Source: Rhodocyclaceae bacterium | Lineage (GTDB): Bacteria > Pseudomonadota > Gammaproteobacteria > Burkholderiales > Rhodocyclaceae | Assembly (NCBI GenBank): GCA_013388985.1 | Contig: JACAEF010000027.1 | Coordinates: 1 to 53,641, forward strand | Reading direction: 5' to 3' | DNA length: 53,641 nt | Shown: piece after piece, positions 12,144-20,449 of the stretch | Position numbering within the stretch: the first letter of the stretch is position 1 | Layout: each line of letters begins with the position of its first letter | Notes under the pieces: generated by a model | Seen by the model: the letters and a program-made list of their open reading frames with translations, nothing else | Told to the model about the DNA's origin: nothing | Databases searched by the model: none | Position numbers and translations under genes: made by a program

Positions 12144-12827
12144 ATGATCAAGTTTGCCTCCAAGTACCTTCTGACGGCAGCGCTCGTCGCCGGCTTCGGC
12201 GCGGCTGCCCAAGCCCAAACCCCCGGTGTCGATCTCAAAGGCACCGTCGGCTATGTGATCGATCAGCGCGGCAATGTCGCCAAGAGCGGCACCGGCCTGT
12301 GCTGGCGCACCGGCTATTGGACGCCGGCGATGGCGATCGCCGAATGCGATCCCGATCTGGTGCCGAAGGCCGCTGCGCCCGCGCCCGCCCCTGCGCCCGC
12401 GCCCGCCGCCGCGCCCGCTGCACCGAAGCCCGCCGCGAAGAAGGTGACCTTGGCCGCCGATACGCTGTTCGACTTTGACAAGGCCACCCTGCGTCCCGAA
12501 GGCAAGGCCAAGCTCGACAAGCTGGTCAGCGACATGGGCGCCATCAAGCTGGAAGTGATCATCGCCGTCGGCCATGCCGACCGCATCGGCAAGGATGCCT
12601 ACAACCAGAAGCTCTCCGAGCGCCGCGCCGCCGCCGTCAAGGACTATCTGGTGAGCAAGGGCATCGAGGCCAACCGGGTCTATGCCGAGGGCAAGGGCGA
12701 GAAGCAGCCGGTGACCGGTGACAAGTGCAAGCACATGGGCCCCGAGAACCACAAGAACAAGAAGCTGATCGAGTGCCTGCAGCCCGATCGCCGCGTCGAA
12801 ATCGAAGTGATCGGCACGCAAAACTGA
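12144..12827 (+). CDS. OmpA-family outer-membrane protein
   Basis: The 227-residue precursor has a signal peptide ([24 protein letters not shown], cleavage after residue 24) and a short domain with [13 protein letters not shown] and a paired AECDPD. A Pro/Ala-rich linker follows at about residues 75-99. The C-terminal OmpA peptidoglycan-binding domain includes [39 protein letters not shown] and [12 protein letters not shown]. This is the betaproteobacterial OmpA-like type with a reduced N-terminal region, so it probably tethers the outer membrane to the cell wall rather than forming a full 8-strand barrel. It is followed by a clear hairpin terminator before ubiG. Confidence 0.9.
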   Translation: MIKFASKYLLTAALVAGFGAAAQAQTPGVDLKGTVGYVIDQRGNVAKSGTGLCWRTGYWTPAMAIAECDPDLVPKAAAPAPAPAPAPAAAPAAPKPAAKKVTLAADTLFDFDKATLRPEGKAKLDKLVSDMGAIKLEVIIAVGHADRIGKDAYNQKLSERRAAAVKDYLVSKGIEANRVYAEGKGEKQPVTGDKCKHMGPENHKNKKLIECLQPDRRVEIEVIGTQN

Positions 12828-12847
12828 GCACGTCCGTCATCGCCCGT

Positions 12848-12875
12848 GGAAAGCCCTGCCTGGCAGGGCTTTTCC
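12848..12875 (+). terminator. Rho-independent terminator after the OmpA-family gene
   Basis: AAAGCCCTGCC and GGCAGGGCTTT form an 11-bp stem around one T, followed by TCCTTTTC. It lies in the 64-bp gap before ubiG and probably limits read-through. Confidence 0.8.
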
Positions 12876-12891
12876 TTTTCCGGAGTCCGCC

Positions 12892-13602
12892 ATGAGCACG
12901 ACCGTCAATTTCGATCCGCAGGAGCTCGCCAAATTCGGCGATCTGGCCCATCGCTGGTGGGATCCGCATTCCGAATTCAAACCACTGCACGACATCAATC
13001 CGTTGCGTCTGTCCTGGATCGAGCGGTGCGCCACCGGCCTCGCCGGCAAGAAAGTCCTCGACGTCGGCTGCGGCGGTGGCCTGCTCTCAGAAGGCATGGC
13101 GGCGCTCGGCGCCGAAGTGACGGGCATCGATCTGTCGGAAAAGCCGCTTGCCGTAGCACAGCTGCATCTGCATGAAAGCGGCCACCGGGTCGATTATCGT
13201 CTCGTTTCCGCCGAAACGCTGGCCGCGGAGAGGCCGGCCAGTTTCGACGTCGTCACTTGCATGGAAATGCTCGAACACGTGCCGGACCCCGCCTCGATCG
13301 TGCGCGCCTGCGCCCGCCTGGTCAAACCCGGCGGTCAGGTGTTTTTCTCGACGATCAACCGCAACCCGAAGGCCTGGCTGTTCGCGGTGATCGGCGCCGA
13401 ATACCTGTTGCGCCTGCTGCCGAAGGGCACGCACGAATACGCGAAATTCCTCCGCCCCGCCGAACTGGCGCGCTTCGCCCGCCAGGCCGGGCTGGAAGTC
13501 GAGGAAATCATTGGCATGAGCTACAACCCGCTGACGCGGACTTATTCGCTCGGCAGCGACACCAGCGTCAATTACCTGCTGCGCGCCCGGCGCCCCGCGT
13601 GA
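12892..13602 (+). CDS. ubiG: Ubiquinone biosynthesis O-methyltransferase
   Basis: UbiG (236 residues) performs both O-methylation steps of ubiquinone synthesis using SAM. The N-terminus has the family signature [29 protein letters not shown] motif I is [16 protein letters not shown], followed by [26 protein letters not shown] and [20 protein letters not shown] lies six bases before the ATG. The stop codon abuts the stop of the convergent solute-binding gene with no spacer (TGATCA). A position after ompA is common in betaproteobacteria. Confidence 0.97.
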   Translation: MSTTVNFDPQELAKFGDLAHRWWDPHSEFKPLHDINPLRLSWIERCATGLAGKKVLDVGCGGGLLSEGMAALGAEVTGIDLSEKPLAVAQLHLHESGHRVDYRLVSAETLAAERPASFDVVTCMEMLEHVPDPASIVRACARLVKPGGQVFFSTINRNPKAWLFAVIGAEYLLRLLPKGTHEYAKFLRPAELARFARQAGLEVEEIIGMSYNPLTRTYSLGSDTSVNYLLRARRPA

Positions 13603-15714
13603 TCAGCCTCCCACTCCCGCCGCCTCGCGGCGGCGGTGGCTGAGGATCGCCGGCAAGGCCAGCGCCACGAGCAAGCCGCCCGCCAGCAGCAGCGGCCAGA
13701 ACACCGGCCGGTTCCATTGCGCGCGCAGCCTTTCCCGCAGCGCCACGTCGATGCGCTGATATTTCAGCGTGTTGTTGCCGACCTTGGTCGGCTTGCGATT
13801 CAGGAGCCAGGCGTGGCGCAGGCTGTAATCCTTGGGGTGGAAGCCCCACACCCACGGCGCGTCCTCGTGCAGGATCGCCAGCATGCGGTCGATGATGGCT
13901 TGCCGTTCGGGGCCGTTCTCCATCGCGCGCATGCGCTCGAAGAGGCGGTCGTATTCCGGATTGGTGTAGTTCGCGGCATTCTCGCCGCCATGCCTGACCT
14001 TGCCCTGCGGGCCGTAGAGCAGGAACAGGAAATTCTCCGGATCCGGGTAATCGGCATTCCAGCCGAAATAGAACAGCTGCACCGCCCCCTTGCGCACTTT
14101 CTCCTGGAAGCGGTTGTAATCGGTGCTGCGCACCACCAGCTGTACGCCGATCTTCTGGAATTGCTTGTTCAGCCAGTCGATGCGGGTTTTCGCGCCGACG
14201 CCGGTCGCCGTGGTATCGAGATTGATGACCAAGGGCTCACCCGTCTTGGCATTGCGGCCGTCCGGCCAGCCGGCTTCCGCGAGCAGCCGGCGCGCCACCG
14301 CGATGTCCTTGCGGCGCGGGCCCGCGTCGGTCCAGTCATAGACCACGGGATTGATGCCGGCCTGCCCTTCGCGGTAGCCGAAGATGCCGGGCGGGAGCGG
14401 ACTCATCGCCGGAATGCCGCGGCCGTTCTGGAAGATCGAGATGAACTCTTCCTGATCGATGGCGATCGAGATCGCCTGGCGGATCTTCCGGGCGGCAGCG
14501 CTGTCGCCGCCGACCAGCGGATCGAGCATGTTGAAACCCATGTAGAACGTCGAGGTGGCCACCGAGGTCGTCAGACGGATGCCCTGCGCCTGCATTTCGG
14601 GCGTCAGCGAAACCTCTCCACCCGCGCCGACCTGCACCGCCTGGTCGAAGGAATCGGAAGCAATGCCGGAGGCGTCGTAGTAGCCTTGCAGGAACTTGTT
14701 CCAGTAGGGAATCTGCTCCTTCTCGCGTGTGAATACCGCCTTGTCGATGAACGGCAGCGGCTTGCCGCAGTCGGCGAGCAGCCCTTCCCCCTCGTCTTCC
14801 GGCTCGCCCTCGCAGGGATAGGTTTCACCGCGAAAATACGGGTTGCGCTCCAGCACCATGCGCGCGTTCGGATTGTTCTCGGTCAGCATGTAGGGGCCGG
14901 TGCCGATCGGATACCAGTCGAGGGTGAGATTTTTCTCCGCCATGCCCGGCTGGCTGTGGAAGCGGTCGGCCTCCCAGGGCATCGGCGCGAAAAAGGGCAT
15001 CGTCAGCCAGTAGAGAAATTGCGGATATTTGCCCTTGATGCGGATGCGATAACGGTAACGGTCGAGAGCCTCGACGCCGGACAACGACCATGCGCGTAAA
15101 TCGAGCCAGCCGTGCCGTTCCGCCAGCGCCGATTTTTGCAGCTCGTCGGCCAATTCCTTCAGACCGACGATGTATTCGCCCATCAGGCCGAGGATCGGCG
15201 AATGCAGATGCGGATGGGCGAGCCGCTTGATCGCATAGACGTAATCGTCCGCCACCAGCTCGCGCGTGCCGCGGTTCGGGAAGTCGGCGAGCGTGTGGAA
15301 GGCGGAGATGTCGGCCGGCTGCTCGGCGAAGGCCGGATGCGGCTGGTAGCGGATACCCGGCTTGATCTCGATGACATAGTCGGTGTAAGCGATCCGCGCA
15401 GCATCGGCATCGGCCGGCAACGGCCGGCCCTGCGCATCGAGATAGCGGGGTTGCGGCACGGCCACCGCCGTCGCGGGGATCAGCTCATAGGGGCGCTTCA
15501 GGTAGTGATATTGCAGCGGCGGCTCATAAATCTGCGCGGTGAACGTGATCTCGTCCTCGCTGTAGGACTGCACCGGGTCGAGATGCTTCGGCCGCTCGGT
15601 GAATGCGCTATAGAGGATATTCTGCCCGCGCTCGGCCGCCGGATAGGGGTCGTTCCAGACGGCGCCACAGGCGCCGAGCAGAAAACTTGCCGACAGGATC
15701 AACAGTCGCCGCAT
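13603..15714 (-). CDS. Family 5 (peptide-type) solute-binding lipoprotein with C-terminal membrane anchor
   Basis: The 703-residue protein is an ABC-type extracellular solute-binding protein of the oligopeptide class (SBP family 5). It starts with a lipoprotein signal (LILSASFLLGAC, lipobox Cys at about residue 16). The binding domain includes FTERPKHLDPVQSYSEDE, YEPPLQYHYLKRPYELIP and WYPIGTGPYMLTENNPNARM. A hydrophobic helix closes the protein (PVFWPLLLAGGLLVALALPAIL) followed by basic residues. Having both a lipid anchor and a C-terminal membrane helix is unusual. No permease or ATPase gene is adjacent. A dispersed repeat copy encodes QKSALAERHG. The substrate is unknown. Confidence 0.85.
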   Translation of the reverse strand: MRRLLILSASFLLGACGAVWNDPYPAAERGQNILYSAFTERPKHLDPVQSYSEDEITFTAQIYEPPLQYHYLKRPYELIPATAVAVPQPRYLDAQGRPLPADADAARIAYTDYVIEIKPGIRYQPHPAFAEQPADISAFHTLADFPNRGTRELVADDYVYAIKRLAHPHLHSPILGLMGEYIVGLKELADELQKSALAERHGWLDLRAWSLSGVEALDRYRYRIRIKGKYPQFLYWLTMPFFAPMPWEADRFHSQPGMAEKNLTLDWYPIGTGPYMLTENNPNARMVLERNPYFRGETYPCEGEPEDEGEGLLADCGKPLPFIDKAVFTREKEQIPYWNKFLQGYYDASGIASDSFDQAVQVGAGGEVSLTPEMQAQGIRLTTSVATSTFYMGFNMLDPLVGGDSAAARKIRQAISIAIDQEEFISIFQNGRGIPAMSPLPPGIFGYREGQAGINPVVYDWTDAGPRRKDIAVARRLLAEAGWPDGRNAKTGEPLVINLDTTATGVGAKTRIDWLNKQFQKIGVQLVVRSTDYNRFQEKVRKGAVQLFYFGWNADYPDPENFLFLLYGPQGKVRHGGENAANYTNPEYDRLFERMRAMENGPERQAIIDRMLAILHEDAPWVWGFHPKDYSLRHAWLLNRKPTKVGNNTLKYQRIDVALRERLRAQWNRPVFWPLLLAGGLLVALALPAILSHRRREAAGVGG
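15112..15136 (-). repeat. 25-bp dispersed repeat, copy 6 (inside solute-binding gene)
   Basis: The core GCCGTTCCGCCAGCGCCGAT at 15114-15133 has two mismatches to the consensus. In the gene frame it reads KSALAERH. Confidence 0.8.
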
Positions 15715-15739
15715 TCCCGAAGTGTAATGGAATCGCCGC

Positions 15740-15745
15740 TATAAT
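15740..15745 (+). promoter_or_regulatory. Candidate -10 box for fabI
   Basis: A perfect TATAAT lies 32 bases before the fabI ATG, giving a leader of about 26 nt. No good -35 box is seen; the region upstream is the start of the divergent solute-binding gene. Confidence 0.5.
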
Positions 15746-15777
15746 CCGGCGCTCGGAAGACATTGGGAGGAATCACC

Positions 15778-16587
15778 ATGGGTTTTCTTGCCGGCAAGCG
15801 CATCCTGATCACCGGCCTGTTGTCGAACCGCTCGATTGCCTACGGCATCGCCAAGGCCTGCCACCGTGAAGGTGCGCAGCTCGCCTTCACCTACCAGAGC
15901 GAACGCTTCCAGGAACGTCTGCAGAAGTTTGCCGCCGAGTTCGACAGCGACATGGTGTATCAGCTCGATGTCGCCGACGATGCGCAGATCGATGCGGTAT
16001 TCGCCGCGCTCGGCCAACGCTGGGAGGGCCTCGACGGCCTCGTCCATTCGATCGCCTACGCGCCCAACGAAGCGATCGAGGGCGATTTCCTCGACGGCAT
16101 TTCCCGCGAGGCGTTCCGCATCGCCCACGAGATTTCTTCCTACAGCTTCCCGGCCATGGTCAAGGCGGCGCGTCCGCTGCTGTTCAAGGGCAACAACCCG
16201 TCGCTGGTGTGCATGACCTATCTTGGCGCCGAGCGCACGATGCCCAACTACAACACGATGGGGCTGGCCAAGGCGAGCCTGGAAGCGGCGACCCGCTATC
16301 TCGCCTTCAGCCTCGGCCCGCGCGGCATCCGCGCCAACGCGGTATCGGCCGGCCCGATCAAGACCCTGGCGGCTTCCGGCATCGGCAACTTCGGCAAGCT
16401 GCTCGCCTACAACGCGCATCATGCGCCGCTGCGGCGCAACGTGACGATCGAGGAAGTCGGCAATGCCGCCGCCTTCCTGCTCTCCGATCTGGCCAGCGGC
16501 ATCACCGGCGAAGTGCTCTACGTGGATGGCGGCACGCATACCGTCGCCTTGGGCAACCCCGAGCCCCTACCGGGCGCGTCGAACTGA
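15778..16587 (+). CDS. fabI: Enoyl-[acyl-carrier-protein] reductase (NADH)
   Basis: FabI (269 residues) performs the last reduction of each fatty-acid elongation cycle. It has the FabI start [20 protein letters not shown] (modified Rossmann glycine motif), the catalytic Tyr-x6-Lys in [15 protein letters not shown], and the C-terminal [14 protein letters not shown] placed the start at the ATG at 15778, seven bases after GGGAGG; an upstream TTG at 15763 in the same frame would destroy that site. It converges on ppiD, with a palindrome over its stop codon and a dispersed repeat in the 45-bp gap. Confidence 0.97.
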   Translation: MGFLAGKRILITGLLSNRSIAYGIAKACHREGAQLAFTYQSERFQERLQKFAAEFDSDMVYQLDVADDAQIDAVFAALGQRWEGLDGLVHSIAYAPNEAIEGDFLDGISREAFRIAHEISSYSFPAMVKAARPLLFKGNNPSLVCMTYLGAERTMPNYNTMGLAKASLEAATRYLAFSLGPRGIRANAVSAGPIKTLAASGIGNFGKLLAYNAHHAPLRRNVTIEEVGNAAAFLLSDLASGITGEVLYVDGGTHTVALGNPEPLPGASN

Positions 16588-16601
16588 GGAAGTTTCCTCA
16601 G
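16584..16601. other. Palindrome over the fabI stop codon
   Basis: CTGAGG-AAGTTT-CCTCAG forms a perfect 6-bp stem, extendable to 8 bp, that includes the fabI stop codon. There is no T-tract, so terminator function for this convergent pair is only possible. Confidence 0.4.
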
Positions 16602-16604
16602 TCG

Positions 16605-16629
16605 GTGCCGTTCCACCAGCGCCGACTTC
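16605..16629 (-). repeat. 25-bp dispersed repeat, copy 7 (fabI-ppiD gap)
   Basis: The core GCCGTTCCACCAGCGCCGAC at 16607-16626 has two mismatches to the consensus. It sits between convergent stops, three bases from the ppiD stop codon. Confidence 0.85.
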
Positions 16630-16632
16630 GAG

Positions 16633-18531
16633 CTACTTGCGTTCGAGCGCCGCGCTGTTGATCGTCACGCCATATTGCTCGCGCATTGCGGCAAGCCAGC
16701 CGATCAGTTCCTCGCGCGCCACGACATCGTTGTACTGCTGACGCAACGCCTGAGCGCGGGGTGCAGCCTCTCCAGGATTGGCCGGGTCGAAGGGTCTGAC
16801 CCGGTCGATACGGTAGAGGGCAAAGCCGGTCGGCGCCTTCGTCCCGACGAACGCCGGTAGCTGCTTCGTATCCGCAGCAAAGATCGCCGCAACCGCTGCC
16901 GGATCGAGATCCGGGGCGAACTGGCGGCTCACCGCGCGCACCGTGCCCCAGGTGAGCGATGTTTTCTCGCCCCGGCGCAGTTTCTCGAGTTCGGCTTCTC
17001 CCGCCGCCACCGCCTTGGCGAGCGCGGCCTCGCGCGAAAGCACCTGTTCGATCACGCCAGCCACTTTATCGAGCGGCAGCATCTCGGCAGCACGATGGTC
17101 GATCACACGCGCAGCCACGAGGGTATTGGGTGCGACCTCGATCGCTTCGGTATTGCGCTTGTTCTTGATTGCATCTTCGGAAAAGATCGCTGCCAGCAGC
17201 TTGGGGTTCGTAAACGGCGCGCTCAATTGCCCCTCCTTGGCGAGCCAGTCCGAAGTCTGGATCGTCAGTCCATACTTTTCGGCCGCCGGCTTGAGGCTGT
17301 CGGCCTGCTCATAGACCAGGTTCGAGAACCCTTCCGCCGCTTCGACATACTGCTTCGTTCCCGCCTGGCGTTTGAGTTCCGCCTCGATCTCGCCGCGCAC
17401 CTCGTCGAATTTGCGCGCCTGCTCCGGGCGGATGCCCGTCAGCTTGAGGATGTGGAAGCCGAAATCGGTGCGCACCAGCTCGGAGATCTGGTTTTCCTGC
17501 AATGCGAAGGCGGCTTCCTCGAAGGGCTTGACCATCATGCCGCGGCCAAAGTAGCCGAGATCGCCCCCCTTCGCCGCGGAACCCGGGTCTTGCGACTGTG
17601 CTTTGGCCAGCTTGGCGAAATCGTCCGGATGGGTCCGCACCTGGGCGAGAATCTGCCTGGCCTTTTCCTCGGCCGCCTTGACCTCGTCGGCCGAAGCATT
17701 TTTCCCGACACGGATCAGGATGTGGCTCGCACGCCGCTGCTCGGGCGTGCGGTAGCGCGCCGCATTGGCTTCGAAAGCGGCCTTCACTTCCGCTTCGCTG
17801 ACCTTGGCATTTTCGATCAGCTTGTCGCGGCTTAAGACCAGATATTCGACGCGCACCTGTTCGGGCTGCTCGAAGCGCGCACGGTTTTCCTCATAGTAGC
17901 GCCGCACCGCTTCGGCATCCGGGCGGCTTTCGGCGACGAACCGTTCCGCGCGGATGACGGCTTCGGCGATGTCGCGCTCTTCGAGGCGGGCGCTCAGCCA
18001 GCGTCCCACCGGCAGATTGCCCGTGAAGGAAGCGTTCGCGATCGGCAGCAACTGCTGCTGCGTGAGCAGGTCCTGGCGCAACATCGCCTCGAACTGCGCG
18101 ATGCTCATGTTCTGCGCGGCGACCATCGCCTCGTAACGCTCGCGCGAAAACTTGCCATCCACCTGCAAGGCCGACAGCGACGTGATGATGGCCGCCAGCA
18201 TTTCATTGCTGATCCCCATGTGCGCTTTCGCGGCGTGCAGATGCAGCACGCGCTGGTTGATCAACTCCTCCAGCACGCCGCGCCGGAATTCCGGCGTTTC
18301 CAGCAAGGCGGTGTTGCTGCCCAGCTGAGGTCGCAGGCGTTCCTGCTGCTCGGTCAGGGCACGCTGGAATTCATCACGGCTGATGGGCGAATTGCCCACC
18401 CTGGCGATCTCGTTCGCTCTGCCTCCGCTGCCACGAATGTAGGAATCCACGCCCCAGAGGGCAAACGGCAGGATGATGATCGCCAGCACCAGCTGGACGA
18501 TTTTCTTGTTGTTGCGAACGAAATCGAACAT
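16633..18531 (-). CDS. ppiD: Periplasmic peptidyl-prolyl isomerase D (SurA/PpiD family)
   Basis: The 632-residue protein is a membrane-anchored periplasmic chaperone at the Sec exit. It starts [20 protein letters not shown], with one N-terminal membrane helix (about residues 13-32) and a short cytoplasmic head. A SurA-N-like region follows, then a parvulin domain with [48 protein letters not shown] and [10 protein letters not shown], and a degenerate second parvulin-like C-terminal region. I chose the ATG at 18531 over an upstream in-frame codon at 18549 because GGAAG precedes it and the family starts MFDF or MLDF. tRNA-Ser lies 64 bp upstream on the same strand. Confidence 0.93.
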   Translation of the reverse strand: MFDFVRNNKKIVQLVLAIIILPFALWGVDSYIRGSGGRANEIARVGNSPISRDEFQRALTEQQERLRPQLGSNTALLETPEFRRGVLEELINQRVLHLHAAKAHMGISNEMLAAIITSLSALQVDGKFSRERYEAMVAAQNMSIAQFEAMLRQDLLTQQQLLPIANASFTGNLPVGRWLSARLEERDIAEAVIRAERFVAESRPDAEAVRRYYEENRARFEQPEQVRVEYLVLSRDKLIENAKVSEAEVKAAFEANAARYRTPEQRRASHILIRVGKNASADEVKAAEEKARQILAQVRTHPDDFAKLAKAQSQDPGSAAKGGDLGYFGRGMMVKPFEEAAFALQENQISELVRTDFGFHILKLTGIRPEQARKFDEVRGEIEAELKRQAGTKQYVEAAEGFSNLVYEQADSLKPAAEKYGLTIQTSDWLAKEGQLSAPFTNPKLLAAIFSEDAIKNKRNTEAIEVAPNTLVAARVIDHRAAEMLPLDKVAGVIEQVLSREAALAKAVAAGEAELEKLRRGEKTSLTWGTVRAVSRQFAPDLDPAAVAAIFAADTKQLPAFVGTKAPTGFALYRIDRVRPFDPANPGEAAPRAQALRQQYNDVVAREELIGWLAAMREQYGVTINSAALERK

Positions 18532-18594
18532 GGCTTCGCTTCCAAGCAAAAAGGCGAACCGCGGTCCGCCTTCGTCTCGCTATTCGAACGTCAC

Positions 18595-18688
18595 TGGCGG
18601 AGACGGAGGGATTCGAACCCTCGATACAGGTTTTGGCCCGTATGCTCCCTTAGCAGGGGAGTGCCTTCGACCTCTCGGCCACGTCTCC
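18595..18688 (-). tRNA. tRNA-Ser (anticodon GCU)
   Basis: The minus strand folds as a long-variable-arm tRNA. The acceptor stem is GGAGACG/CGTCTCC with discriminator G and an encoded CCA (18595-18597). The anticodon stem-loop is CTCCC-CTGCTAA-GGGAG, and the T arm contains GGTTCGAATCC. The anticodon GCT reads AGC and AGU serine codons. At 94 nt it has the class II serine size. Confidence 0.96.
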
Positions 18689-18699
18689 GAAGTGGGCGG

Positions 18700-18728
18700 A
18701 TGATACCCGCGGCACCCCGCGGGGTCAA
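18700..18728 (-). promoter_or_regulatory. Promoter of tRNA-Ser
   Basis: TTGACC (18728-18723) and TATCAT (18705-18700) are separated by 17 bp. Transcription would start near 18693, five bases before the mature tRNA. The -35 box overlaps the lysC stop codon and the spacer is the GC-rich CCGCGGGG stretch. Confidence 0.6.
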
Positions 18729-19972
18729 ACTGAAGCTGGTGCCTGATCGAGCCCGAAAGCCTGGTGCAGCACGCGCACCGCGAGTTCGAGATATTTTTCA
18801 TCGACCACGACCGAGATCTTGATTTCGGAAGTGGAGATCATCTGGATGTTAATTCCCTCCTCGGCCAGCACCCGGAACATCTTGCTGGCGACCCCGGGGT
18901 GGGAGCGCATGCCGACGCCGACTGCGGAAACCTTGCAGATCTTGTTGTCGCCTTCGATGGCGCGCGCACCGATGTGCGGCTTGACCTGCTCTTCGAGGAT
19001 CTTCAGGGTGCGCGCATATTCGCCGCGATTCACGGTGAAGGAAAAATCGGTGGTGCCGTCGTGGCCGACGTTCTGGATGATCATGTCGACGTCGATGTTG
19101 GCCTCGGCGATGGGCCCCAGGATCTGCGAGGCGATGCCGGGGCGATCCGGCACGCCCAGCACGGTCAGCTTCGCTTCGTCGCGGTTGAAAGCGATACCGG
19201 AAATGATCGGTTGTTCCATGGTGGTGTCTTCCTCAACGGTGATCAGCGTGCCGGGGGTTTCCTTGCCTTCTTCCTCGAAGCTGGACAGCACGCGCAGTTT
19301 GACCTTGTATTTGCCGGCGAACTCGACCGAACGGATCTGCAGGACCTTGGAACCGAGGCTCGCCATTTCGAGCATTTCCTCGAACGTGATGCGATCGAGC
19401 TTGCGCGCCTCGGGCACGACGCGCGGATCGGTCGTATACACGCCATCCACGTCGGTGTAGATCTGACACTCATCGGCCTTGAGCGCCGCGGCGAGCGCCA
19501 CGGCGGAGGTATCCGAGCCGCCGCGTCCCAGCGTCGTGATGTTGCCAAGCTCATCCACGCCCTGGAAGCCGGCGACGATCACCACCGTGTCGGCGTCGAG
19601 ATCGGCACGGATGTTGTGCTCGTCGATCGAGAGGATGCGCGCCTTGGTGAAAGTGCTGTCGGTGAGCACCTTGACCTGCCCACCGGTATAGCTCTTCGCC
19701 TTGATGCCGAGATCCTGCAAGGCCATCGCCAACAGCGCAATGGTGACCTGCTCGCCGGTGGAGACCATCACGTCGAGTTCGCGCGGATGAGGCTGGGGAG
19801 ATACTTCCTTCGCAAGAGCGATCAGCCGGTTGGTTTCGCCGCTCATCGCCGAGACGACCACCACCAGCTGATGTCCCTGCGTTTTCCAGCGTTTGATGCG
19901 CCGGGCGACGTCCCGGATGCGTTCGGGGCTGCCCACCGAGGTGCCCCCGTATTTCTGAACGATCAGCGCCAT
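18725..19972 (-). CDS. lysC: Aspartate kinase
   Basis: LysC (415 residues) phosphorylates aspartate, the first step to lysine, threonine and methionine. It begins MALIVQKYGGTSVGSPERIR; further kinase motifs are VVVVSAMSGETNRL, STGEQVTIALLAMAL, GFQGVDELGNITTLGRGGSDTSAVALAAAL and YTDVDGVYTTDPRVV. Two ACT domains follow (from AKLTVLGVPDRPGIASQILG and KVSAVGVGMRSHPGVASKMF), so feedback control by pathway amino acids is expected. I used the ATG at 19972, the family start, rather than an upstream in-frame codon. A strong internal start could give a separate beta subunit. Confidence 0.97.
   Translation of the reverse strand: MALIVQKYGGTSVGSPERIRDVARRIKRWKTQGHQLVVVVSAMSGETNRLIALAKEVSPQPHPRELDVMVSTGEQVTIALLAMALQDLGIKAKSYTGGQVKVLTDSTFTKARILSIDEHNIRADLDADTVVIVAGFQGVDELGNITTLGRGGSDTSAVALAAALKADECQIYTDVDGVYTTDPRVVPEARKLDRITFEEMLEMASLGSKVLQIRSVEFAGKYKVKLRVLSSFEEEGKETPGTLITVEEDTTMEQPIISGIAFNRDEAKLTVLGVPDRPGIASQILGPIAEANIDVDMIIQNVGHDGTTDFSFTVNRGEYARTLKILEEQVKPHIGARAIEGDNKICKVSAVGVGMRSHPGVASKMFRVLAEEGINIQMISTSEIKISVVVDEKYLELAVRVLHQAFGLDQAPASV
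19217..19234 (-). promoter_or_regulatory. Internal ribosome-binding site and ATG for a possible LysC beta subunit
   Basis: GAGGAAGA (19234-19227) lies about seven bases before an in-frame ATG (19219-19217) that begins MEQPIISGIAFNRDEAKL, at the boundary of the regulatory ACT region. Alpha2-beta2 aspartate kinases in Corynebacterium, Bacillus and Pseudomonas make the beta subunit from just such an internal start. Confidence 0.5.
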
Positions 19973-19998
19973 GTTCGATCCAAAAATGAAAGTGGCGC

Positions 19999-20027
19999 AT
20001 TCTATCCGAAACGCCTGATTGCGGAAA
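19999..20027 (-). promoter_or_regulatory. Candidate lysC promoter
   Basis: TTTCCG (20027-20022), 17 bp and TAGAAT (20004-19999) lie 27 bases before the lysC ATG. The match is moderate. Confidence 0.4.
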
Positions 20028-20073
20028 CTACTTACTGCCGACACTTGCTATGGCAAACCAATATCCGATATGC

Positions 20074-20102
20074 TTGCACTTCTATAACTTCCGTTGTATA
20101 AA
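20074..20102 (+). promoter_or_regulatory. Sigma-70-type promoter of the HTH gene
   Basis: TTGCAC (20074-20079), a 17-bp spacer and TATAAA (20097-20102) form a near-consensus promoter. The spacer and -10 contain an imperfect inverted repeat, TATAAC-TTCC-GTTGTATA, a possible repressor site. Confidence 0.7.
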
Positions 20103-20115
20103 AGAGTCGCTCATC

Positions 20116-20130
20116 ATACCCGTCTGGTAT
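20116..20130. promoter_or_regulatory. Inverted repeat in the leader of the HTH gene
   Basis: ATACC-CGTCT-GGTAT is a perfect 5-bp inverted repeat located 14 to 28 bases downstream of the -10 box and 20 bases before the ATG. It could be an autoregulatory operator for the HTH protein. Confidence 0.4.
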
Positions 20131-20149
20131 TTAATGAAAGGATAATCGA

Positions 20150-20440
20150 ATGAAAGCCATCGACAAAATCGACGTTCGCGAGATCCGCCGCAAGCTCGGC
20201 ATGAACCAGCAGCAATTCTGGTCGAAGCTCGGCGTCACGCAAAGCGGCGGTTCCCGCTACGAGAGCGGCCGCAACATGCCGCGCCCGGTGCAGCACCTGT
20301 TGCGCCTGGTGCATGTCGAGCAGATCGACATCCAGAAGATCAAGAAAGAGGATTACGAGGTCATCGAGTATCTCAAGACCAAGAAACCCGATCTCTTCAA
20401 GGAGCTCAAGAAAGAAGCCCGCGCCGCGAAGAAGGGTTGA
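20150..20440 (+). CDS. Small helix-turn-helix (XRE-like) protein
   Basis: The 96-residue product has an XRE-type HTH at the N-terminus: VREIRRKLGMNQQQFWSKLGVTQSGGSRYESGRNMP, with the Q-x-x-F-(W)-x-x-x-G-V-T-Q-S pattern of helices 2 and 3. The C-terminal part is charged and helical (DYEVIEYLKTKKPDLFKELKKEARAAKKG). It has its own strong promoter with flanking inverted repeats, which suggests autoregulation. GGATAA precedes the ATG. It ends 9 bp from the convergent radical SAM gene. I cannot name target genes. Confidence 0.8.
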   Translation: MKAIDKIDVREIRRKLGMNQQQFWSKLGVTQSGGSRYESGRNMPRPVQHLLRLVHVEQIDIQKIKKEDYEVIEYLKTKKPDLFKELKKEARAAKKG

Positions 20441-20449
20441 AATGGGAAA

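Noticed and set aside
16822-16846. GGTCGGCGCCTTCGTCCCGAC in ppiD as a repeat copy
   Set aside because: Matches are short and scattered, and no AAAG or GGCAC ends are present.
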